A stretch of DNA of 24,611 nt from Apostichopus californicus (lineage: Eukaryota; Echinodermata; Holothuroidea; Aspidochirotida; Stichopodidae). The translations under genes were made by a program, and so were the position numbers. Positions 1-9,500 of the stretch are shown piece by piece. Below the pieces are notes generated by a model. It saw nothing but the letters and a program-made list of their open reading frames with translations. It was not told the origin of the DNA and searched no databases. The number at the start of each line of letters is the position of its first letter. The stretch's first letter is position 1. The DNA lies in assembly GCA_020650975.1 (NCBI GenBank), contig JAIPMN010030673.1, positions 1 through 24,611 on the forward strand. The letters run 5' to 3'.

Positions 1-124
1 ACCATTGACCAAGCAGTCAACAGAAGCCCCATTTCTCGTAGGCCCTACAAGAAATTTAGTTGCTGACACTGTTCGAAAACACTTTTTTTTTTAAATTATG
101 ACAAAATTTTATGACATCTTTGAC

Positions 125-180
125 AAAATTTTTGGGGGGGGGGGCCTGTGCCCCCCGGGCCCGAATGGGCACGACGCCAC
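125..180. repeat. GC-rich patch with an 11-G run
   Basis: In otherwise AT-rich DNA there is an uninterrupted run of 11 G at 134-144, followed by a C6 run (151-156) and GGGCCC, so the single strand could fold into a GC hairpin with a short loop. It interrupts the reverse transcriptase remnant just past the degenerate catalytic box. It could be the edge of another inserted element, but no terminal repeats were identified. Confidence 0.5.
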
Positions 181-937
181 TGTAAACAGTACTTTCGGCA
201 TACTGTGGAACCTTCAATTCACGACCATAAATACTAATACCAGTAATGTTATTTCTATGAGTGATAGATTTAGGGATAATATCAGCACAGGTTATAAAAG
301 ATACCGACTCAGCGGGCAACATTGCCTACACCTCTTTCTATATTAAAGAACCCGGTATAATGACCATTGTAACATACACAAGCAGCACCATTACTGTCAA
401 GGGTAGAGACCCAGCGACGAAAACTTTGACCAAGCTGAAATAGGCCAACAACCTATCAATAAAACTCCAAACCACACAGTCTTGTTTTTTTAAATCTATG
501 AATAACAAGTGTCTGATTGTCATTTGTAAGGTTAATAAGATCTGAACTATACCCAATATTCCCACCAATAACTCTATTCGCCATAAACCATCTTCATTAT
601 TCCCGACACAATGCTTAATAATACCCTACAATCTGCTAGCTAACATTTTTGCACCAATCTTATAGTAGGTATTTAGTAAAGAGATTGGTCTGTCATCGGT
701 TAGACACATTGGTCTTTGTCAGGCTTACAAATGAGGGTTATCACTATCCTATACTTTGCTCCTTATACAGTGATTATGATAAGCATTGTTAAGAGAGTTC
801 ACAACCAATTGCGTAATACTGGACCTTTTTTTTGTTGTTGTAAAAGTCAGTTGAAACCCATCAGGTGAATCCCATTTGGCATAGCGAACAGAGACGGTGA
901 CATTCCACAATTGCAAGATGTCCCTCGCATGAATCAA
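150..937 (-). pseudogene. LINE ORF2 reverse transcriptase remnant
   Basis: The minus strand keeps several reverse transcriptase landmarks. SPDGFQLTFY-type fingers sequence lies at about 840-875. The DRPISLLNT motif is at 668-694. The LLFIDLKK palm strand, normally holding the first catalytic Asp, is near 480-505. The catalytic YxDD box appears as Tyr-Ala-Glu-Ser at 191-202. Frames change repeatedly between these blocks. With the active-site aspartates lost and multiple frameshifts, this is a fossil. The match to L1-group ORF2 is by motif order and spacing. Confidence 0.78.
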
Positions 938-1408
938 AATAAATATTTACAGACATATATGGAGGGAGACTGGGCAAAATATCGTTACTAACATAAAAGC
1001 TTAAGCATAAAAGCATAAAAGAAGTGAGATTGCTATTAAAATTGCGAATTTCAGTCAAAATGTCGTCTTTTTAGAGATATGGGTATCGCCATTCTTGAGT
1101 TTATTGAAATTATTGGTGACCCTGTTTCTTCTTTTTAAGTTTTAAACGTACTTAGACTTTTTTCACCAGACACAACCCAACGTGCCCTAGATCTAATGAT
1201 AATTCCATCTATCTTATGCTTGTAATGTATTCAACTTATGGCGAATGTCAGCAGAGTTATCAATTACGAGTTTTTGCTCAAGCGTATAAATTAACAAAAT
1301 GATATCGTTTTCCTGCTTCCGCATCGCACAAGCCCCGGGCTTTTATTTACTGTTGCCTTGGGTGAATACGAGTTTTATACTTAATAAATTCGTAAATTGA
1401 CAACAGGA

Positions 1409-2222
1409 TCAAGGAACAGGGTTATAAATTTCATTTTCAATCAAGGTACTAGTCGTACTAACATTGTTTTTGTCAGTAAAAAGGGAATTGTTGAACTTCC
1501 AGAACCCCCTTCCTTTTAGCTTATCAGAATGTATCAACGATAAAATTACCAAGAAATGGTTAGATTGGATGGGGACTGGAGTCAATATTTGTAACTTTAG
1601 CAACCAGAGGCCGGGGTATCCGATAACAATCGAGTTTACAGTGTTGAATGTCAGCAATGTTTGAATGCCAGGAAAGAGCTCAGTTAATTGATTTAATCCG
1701 CTCCAAATATCGATACGATTAAATTCAACCATTGTAAGAAGACATCCATCCCGTGCTTAAAAATTTGTCTTAGCCTCCCCTCCTTGTTCGTCAATAGTGA
1801 GATTGAAAAAAAAAGTTGAAGTCTCCGCCCCATACAATAGCCTGACAATAAAAGCTATGTAAGCAGCGTGTAATACTATTGTTAAAGGAGGTTCGTCATT
1901 GAGTCATCACAGGGTTGGCATGTAAGTGCAGAGTCATGTTAAAGTAGTAGTATCAATGGAAATGTCAGTGACGATATATCTACTATGTTTATCACATTGA
2001 ACCTTATGAATAGTAAAGTAAGTTTAGGGTTAAAAAGTATAGCAACCCTTTTGCTAAGAGACGTGTCATGGCAGTATAAAATTGACCCATCCCATTCATT
2101 CCTCCAGATATGTTGTTCAACATCTGAAGTAATATGCGTTTCTGAACTAAGATTAAATCAAATTTATGGCGGTAAAAATAGCTAAATTGCTGCCTACGTT
2201 TTACTTTTTTCTTATGCCCCAA
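1409..2222 (-). pseudogene. LINE ORF2 endonuclease domain, broken
   Basis: The N-terminal APE-endonuclease strand is recognisable at 2004-2222 (KRRQQFSYF, then KFDLILVQK, where the family normally has Leu-Gln-Glu-Thr). The core Gly-Asp-Phe-Asn strand is at 1812-1838 (WGGDFNF). The C-terminal Ser-Asp-His loop is changed to Ser-Asn-His at 1556-1564. The GFWKFNNSL signature that follows the endonuclease in L1-group ORF2 is at 1478-1507. The domain nicks target DNA in an active element. Here frameshifts split it and key catalytic positions are substituted, so it is inactive. Confidence 0.8.
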
Positions 2223-2770
2223 TACTACTAGAACAGATTTTAAGGTCGGCCGTCATTACAGCAAAAAGCAAAATCCGAGATATCGACTACATAAACGTGG
2301 TATTGAGATATCATTATTAAATAAGAATGGTTGGTTAGCAGCCAACACAGAGCAATCGAGATGGTTAAGGTTACCAAAACACACACACAAACACAAAAGG
2401 AAAGATACCATAAAAAGAAAATAAGCAGTCAATCAAGAAGAGATCTAGTCCGGTTTCCACAGAAGTGGTGAGCAGGTCCGGAGATAACTTCTTAAAGAGA
2501 TCCATAATGGAAAGTCGTAAACGGTCCATGATGAGGCTGTAGTCTGCTAGCTATAAAATTATCATCATAGATAAGAAACGAAATGAAATCGCAATAACAG
2601 ATCACTTAGAGAAGAGGGATTCATTAAATTGGTAAGGCGTTCCATCACTTCCTCTCCACAAACCACCAGTAAATCTCAGCCGAACTACACTTCTATATAA
2701 TTTTTGCACCTTTAGACCCCGTTTCTTCTTTTCTCTCAAATAAACTGGGGTTAATTCATCCACGAGGTTG

Positions 2771-3330
2771 TTATCCTAAGAGGCTAGGGCTTTTCTTTAG
2801 ATAGTATGGTTGTTTTGTCTTGGAAAAAAGACAATTGACCAAGATGTGTCTGTCCCTTACGTTTATTATTTTGCCACTTCGGTGGGATCTTTCTATCTTG
2901 CAGGATGATATCCAGATTTCTTTGAAAACCTTTCTTGCAATATTGATACAGTCCTCCAATTCTGTAGCCTTTTATCCAACTTTACGTAAGTTATACATTT
3001 TTGAGAAGAGCCCTTGTTTGCTTAATAGAGCGGCATGGTGATCTTTATCACTTTCGAGGATGTTAACTCTCTCTTCGAGGGTATTAATTTTCTTTCTCAA
3101 AATGTCGTGTTGCTCACTGAGTTCAGTAAGGGACAGTTTAAGGTCTTCAATCGCCTTGTTAAAATAATCTTGAAGGGACTGTTTCTCTTTAAGGAGAGCC
3201 TTGCGTAGCCGATCAATACTGAAGTTTATGTAACAAATAAATTACCTTCCTCTGTATCAGAGATGTAGCCTTCACGCCTTGAGTGTGATATGCTAGAGTA
3301 AAGGCGACGCCGACTGAAGTTTGTAGCTTC
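2771..3330 (-). pseudogene. LINE ORF1 remnant (coiled coil plus RNA-binding domain)
   Basis: In minus-strand frames this region encodes a Lys/Glu/Leu heptad-rich segment (about 3030-3200, including KINTLEERVNILE), which is a clear coiled coil. It is followed by IERSHRSGK and RDRHILVN (about 2830-2900), the Ser-His-Arg and Ile-Leu-Val core typical of ORF1 proteins of L1-group LINEs, which bind the element RNA as trimers. The N-terminal part near 3240-3330 is Arg/Ser-rich (SHSRREGYISDTEE). At least two in-frame stops or frameshifts interrupt it. Family assignment rests on motif order read by eye. Confidence 0.72.
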
Positions 3331-3532
3331 CGAGTCTTACATTTTGCTCTTCCAAAAGCCTTTTATTACTCAGGAATTATCCTTAATACTAATAATCACT
3401 TTCAGAGAACTCTGAAAGTGCTTTGAAAGAGAAAGTTATCATATTTAAACCAAATTATCTTTAGTCCGGCAGCACACGGGAGGTTATTAAATTAAAAATT
3501 ACAAACACTATAATATAAACAAATTAGCTCAC

Positions 3533-3586
3533 CAAGTTGCTTCTTCGGCTAGCTGCCAATAGGCTAATGACCGTTTTTTTAGAAAT
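3533..3586 (-). CDS. Gene A tail cassette 15 (54 nt, last exon seen)
   Basis: A phase 0-0 exon with acceptor GTTTGAATTTCAG and donor TTG|GTGAGC. It encodes ISKKTVISLLAASRRSNL. The next sequence 3' is the LINE; no further compatible exon was found before the window edge, so the terminal exon is missing from view. Confidence 0.68.
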
Positions 3587-6500
3587 CTGAAATTCAAACA
3601 GTGGAAAACATTTTATATGGAATTCACTACTATAGTTGTAATAAGTTAACGGAGAATCCATACCGCCCACCTGATACAGAGGACATTGATTCAAATGACC
3701 GCTTTCCACAATTTTGGCTTAAAACGACTTGGAAAGTACAGACACTTTTCACTTAACTGTAATATATACTTGCAGTAATCCTAACGAAATAAAACTTTCT
3801 TGCTTTTTGAAGCAAATGAATATAATATTTAAGTAACTTAAAACGGTATTTCAATGTAAAATAGGATTGAAAAACAAGTCATCACATGAACAAACAAGAG
3901 GATTAATTAACATTGGTGATGTCTTGTAAGGTAAACCAAAGCAAGGAGCATCATATGTTGTTAAAATATAATCCTCAGTGACATAATTATAATAAAATAT
4001 TCAATATCGTTATTGAACCAGCTTGTATTATAAAATATACATGCGTAAACCGTATAAATAATATATAAAGATACTTGTAGAAGACTTACCCACTTCTCTC
4101 CAGATGTTATAATGTTATGGTATTGGCGATACAACTAAATGTAAGAGAACATTGAGTAAAATAGAGATGTACTTGGTATTTATGCAACAAAATCGGATAT
4201 AATATAAATGACAATCATTTTATTCAATCATGTTTTTAAGTTTAACAAGCATAGATAATAATTAAACTGATCAATGGAGCATGATCTTATTGAATGGCCT
4301 AATCAAGGTAAAATAATCAGGAAAACGTACCTCATCGTTACAGTCTTTCATTATCGTAATGAAGATATTGTAGTCAATCTATTGGAGATAACGTAGGAAA
4401 GTAACTACATGAATAATATAACTGTTTTAACATATTGTTATTAACCTTTGCTCTGAAACACCATTTTTATTTTTGAAAAATCAGGCATAACAAATGTACT
4501 AATAACCAATATCATCGTAGGTCTGATGAACCATTTAGCAAAGTAGAACAACCAATTTTATTTAAGAAAACAAATACAACAAATTTGGGAAACATATACA
4601 GTAGTTGATTGGATTGTTATCCGATATAAAATGTTATTCTTTCTTACAAACATGTTTAATTTATAGCTTCTCTGCTTTCTAATTTAAGTTAAATACATCA
4701 TATTCCACACCCCACGCCACATTCACGTTTGAGTTTATAACAAAGAAGTATTTAACTTAAAAGTATTGGCTCAAATCTAAGATATGATACACACTTACCC
4801 CTTCACTCTGAATTCCCAGAAGTAGAAGTCTGAGAAATATGTCATTTGCGTTCTATAAGTTAAGATAATGTGGAACAAGTTTACAAGAAAGATAATAACC
4901 GTACATCAGATATGAATTTCTTTCACCATAAAATATCGACATACTTCAATAATCAAAGTGCATTTGCAACTACCTTGCTTCCGTTCACTTTCTCACCTGT
5001 AGCGACAAAATATGGAATTTCGTCTGGTCTCTTTTAGAAAAATAAACCCTTTAAGTTAGACCGATAATAAACTCGTTATTTTACCTCACAACTTGAGATT
5101 GACTTCAATAGCATTATTCGATTGTCTTCATCGGCATTCTAATTCGCAAGCAAACAGAAAAGGAAGATAGCATTACATTTCCATAACTTAAATAAGGTTA
5201 AATTTGAAAATATTTTATCACTTATTTATTTTTATAGAAAATATTTATAATATTAAGCAGTTATATATTTTATTATTCATACATTTCAAAACATATTTTA
5301 GCCGATTTTTCTACCTCTCAACGCAATGACATATTTAGTTTTTCATCTGAGTACTGTTCATTCTAGTACTTTTGAATTTTTGAAATGCATGAACATTATG
5401 CTAATAACTGCTATCCGATGAATATTATCAGCAATTGATATAATGGTTTAATGTGTTAATATTACTTGCATCTTTACTGTTTACCAAATTAAGAATGTGT
5501 CTTTCTGATATTGTGTTGAAAACATGGCACTACTATACTGCAATCACACTAAAAGCAGGTATGTACACTAGGAACGTACATCACTCGTGTATTCGTCATC
5601 TTTCTACAGCGTCACTCACTGTACTTGGCGATAAACTCTGCTACATGTATGATACTGACAGGACAGACAGGCGTAACTAAAATGGCACGAGGCTTCCCGT
5701 CCCATACCGAGTAATGTTCAAGAACTTCAATACAGTACATTCTCCATTGCAGAAAACATGTTAATTATGAGAACTGGACAAACCGAATCAGGCTCAGATG
5801 AAATTATAACTTCCACATGTTGATCATCTTGATTTAACTGGAAGATTAAAAGACAAAGAAATCGATATTTTAGTTGATATTAAGCTCGCCAACAGTTCAA
5901 GAGAGGCGATGATGAAGATTTGCAAATACACATTTAACTATAAAACTGGTAGAAAGGCTCTAATGAGGTATGTAACTCATTAATATTAAATGTATTACAC
6001 CACACATTGCTAAACGTAAACTCAATTAACTCCCTCTTTACGTATTACCATTTACTGGTAGTTAACATCATCTGAAGTGTTTGGTCATTGCATATGCTAG
6101 TCAATTCACCGCGGCTTACCTTCGGTTTTAATACTTCGTAATCACGGTTAAGAAACGCATCAAGGCACTGCAAGAGTTTCATCAGCAACTCGTGCTGGGA
6201 ATGAAAATGAATATTTACTTTAAAATGACCTGCTCTGTTTAAAAGATGTTTCATATATACGGGATGCCCATTTAGCTTTACCAAACAAAAGAACAAAACA
6301 AAAACAAGTTTTGTTACGCTTTGTTTAAGGTTAATACTTTCCTAAAACTATGGACGACCGGCTTAAAGCTCCATTATGGATTTTATTATAGACAATAACT
6401 GATCGCTAACTCTAAAATCGTTTTTAGTAGTGTTGTATATAGTAATTAATCACACAATTACGATGATGTACATTCGCAAAGATCGAGCGAATGAAAAATA

Positions 6501-9500
6501 TTCAACCAAACAAAGGTAACCCGTAATTTGTGATTGATTTGATCGAGATGAAAGCATGCGTCCGATTAATGTTTTCATCTCTTAGGTTTGAATTTGTTAT
6601 TTACTCAATCTCTACGATTAGGCCTAACTTTTGGGGAAAAGAAATTATATCATTGTGATTGTGTAAACTACACAATAGTACTGAAATGTATCGTTTAGAC
6701 TGCCAAATTGAATGAATAATGGGACTCCAGACTCTTGTATACATATTTAAAAACACTTTAAAAAATTTCTCAGTGCATCTGACCTCTCTCTCAAAATGAA
6801 TATAGTAATGATGAATACATACATCCAGTGTGCTGGTCTTTGATGTTAAACATGCGAGAGCCTTCTCGAAGTCATTCTGGTAGAAACATGATTGAAACAA
6901 GGAAACTCTTATAGTATCGGTAAATATTTGTACCACCACTATAGGTAGATGTGATTTTGTAATCAAAAATGGCTAATAAGCGATTTATATAAACATTTGC
7001 TTAACTTTGTTTAAAAGATTGGTCATGGAAGGACATACTGCTAGTTATCGATTTCTCAGGCACTTAACTTACAATAAAAATAATAGAATAATACCAATGT
7101 TATGATCAATTTCATCCTAGTATTGAGTTACATTGGTCGTATTACAGAATAATGTTATCTATATATTAACAACCAGAACAATAAAAACAAAAAGAAGAAT
7201 AAATAAAGGAAAATAAGCAACAGTAATATCCTATCTTCTTTCTGTTATTATGGAACAACACAATGAGTTATGTACTTGCATACCTATTAAAAGTAGAGAT
7301 ATGATTGTTAGTTGATACCCTAAGTGACTAAAACGAGTAGACGTATCATATTTGTATTATATTATAAACATTTTAAAGGATATTACGCACCTTCTTGTCC
7401 GTAAATAGAGAAATCGTTACTAGAATGTATTCGTCTGTATTTATCTGGAACAGTATAGTTATCATGAAAAAAATATTTGTAGTTAGTATATTGAATAGCA
7501 CAATCAATTTTTTATTGTATCACATTTGTATCAGTAGCAATAAACTTTTATCGTTATTAAAAGAAAACCATATCATTTATAACAGGACTACTCCGACCAG
7601 TACAGCAGCGTTTCAAGAGACAAAAAAACTCCAAAACAATTGAAAATTGCTGACAAGACGACTAATAATTGATTTACAGTTCTATACAGTGAAACAATTA
7701 CAGCTTAACAATTAAGTAACTTTAAAATGAACTGAATTTACGGCACTTCAAGGTCCATAAAAGTAATGAATAATTCATACTTTTTTACCTTAAATTTGTT
7801 GATTTGTTTAATAAAAAAGTGCGCAATTTATCAATTATTAATATAAGTAGATAATAACACCTTTTTCTTTATGGCTTTATCAATGGTAAGAAAAGCTGAA
7901 AAGCTAAACTAACCTGTCCCTTTTCATACATCTGCCCGAAAACTCCAATTCGTTCCACCAATGATAGCTATCAGGGTCAAAATACAAATGCCATTATTAT
8001 TTACAATTTGTCATACTTTAAGCTAAATTCATACTATGGTATGTTGTACATTATATTGTGAAATGCGAATGTTTAGTTACTTTTCATGTTTTGGGGCATA
8101 GTTTAATGTGCGGAACGTTACACACTGTTTCAGTTTGTCGTCGTGTTCTCGGTTCTTTCACAGCACGCTCTACCAAATAGAGCATGTGTAAAGTCAAGCA
8201 TTCGTATTTAAAGATAACGAAATACGAGATAGGTCTATTTTATATTCACTTGTATATTTTCAACCAAACAAATCTGTCCTAGTAGTCACATTTTAAATCA
8301 AATAATTGGAAGATATGAATTCCCTGCTACTCCTTCTCGTTGCTTCTTGACGGACTATGTATATTAGGGTTGTAGACTAGCAAGTAATATATTTGGGTGA
8401 ACTCTTGAGTATAAGATGGCCATCAAACAAATTCACCTCATTGTGTGTTTCATATATGAATAAAAAAAATACCTGTTGTTTTTCAAGAACAGTGTTTAGT
8501 AACTTCGCCACCTTCGATGATATTATCTGCAAATATGACAATTATTTAAATTCGTAAAGCAAAATATATTAAAGTATTTCCGGCATATACAATGAATTAA
8601 TGAACTACCTTCTTTCATTGGAAGAACATGTACATTTCTTACCAAGTCGTTCCGTTTGCATTCTGCAAAGTGAATTGCTACCTTCATTGCAATCTGCAAA
8701 ACAAGATAACGAGTTGATATTATATATTCTTAACAGGAATGTTAACGCTAAACTATATTATGTGAAGTATTGTGTAAATGGTTTTGTAACAAAGTCACTG
8801 GGATCCGTTGGCGACTTTTGAAACTGAAATTATATGTACAGCTTCACAAATTGACGATGAGTTGTGAAATATGAACTGGTTACAAACGATCTTTTAAAAA
8901 GATATTCCTTCTGTGTATTTCTACCTTACCTCATTTCCAAGCTGTTCTGTCTCGACAAATTCGTCAAGATATGGAAAGGGATCGACCTGGTTCATTGAGC
9001 AATAAATTGAAAATTAAATTAATATGATAATAAATTCAATGTGATGCCAGAAAGTAGTAAAAACATCAAATTTCATTCTGTAAAACAAATAGGTCGTTTG
9101 AAAGATCTAAGTATATTTCTTGTAGGTTTTGAAATATAGTTAACACTCAGTGTTTGCAGTCTTTCATATCTCTGTCATGAGATGTCAGTATGCTTAGTGG
9201 TGAAGTCTGCTAAAAAAATAGTACGATTGGAGGGGATTGAAACGGACCAGTAGAGGAAGGGGTGGTGCGACAGACACACCGAGGGGTATTGGGACATTTA
9301 ACTTTGTTTTAAGGGAATAAAGGCCACAATTACATCAAACTTTGTAACAATACGAATGATTGTGAATTCCATATCGATTCAGTGAGGTGAGGTGGGCCGT
9401 CGAGGACTTTTGGGTGGACCACACCCCATTATTCAATTATGTTCTATTCGTATAGTTTAAAAGTTACGTTTCATGAATAGTTTGTATACGGGAAAAACGA

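Larger units (their letters stand above)
56..3330 (-). mobile_element. Degraded L1-group LINE retrotransposon
   Basis: Reading the minus strand from about 3330 to 56 gives the collinear order of an L1-type non-LTR retrotransposon. First comes an ORF1-like coiled-coil protein with a Ser-His-Arg motif, then an APE-type endonuclease and then a reverse transcriptase. Frameshifts and stops break every part, so this is a dead copy. The reverse transcriptase stops near the catalytic box at about 190, where unrelated GC-rich sequence begins. The exact ends, target-site duplications and a 3' tail were not found. It has the same orientation as gene A and lies just 3' of its last recognised exon, so it may sit in a 3' intron or beyond the gene. 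The L1/Tx1 group is suggested by the endonuclease C-terminus; the clade is not certain. Confidence 0.82.

Noticed and set aside
3246-3330. A further tail cassette of gene A ending at a GTAATT donor
   Set aside because: The best acceptor gives 47 nt and an in-frame stop in phase 0. The sequence instead continues into the LINE ORF1 reading.
3588-3715. Extension of the last cassette upstream as one larger exon
   Set aside because: The frame is open, but the acceptor TTTGAATTTCAG gives exactly 54 nt like the other cassettes, and a donor-like GTGGGC inside the extension has no in-phase acceptor.
8111-8170. A 33-nt minus-strand cassette (NREHDDKLKQC) before GTAACG
   Set aside because: It is in phase, but the acceptor has no pyrimidine tract and the donor is weak. 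Left out as unsupported.
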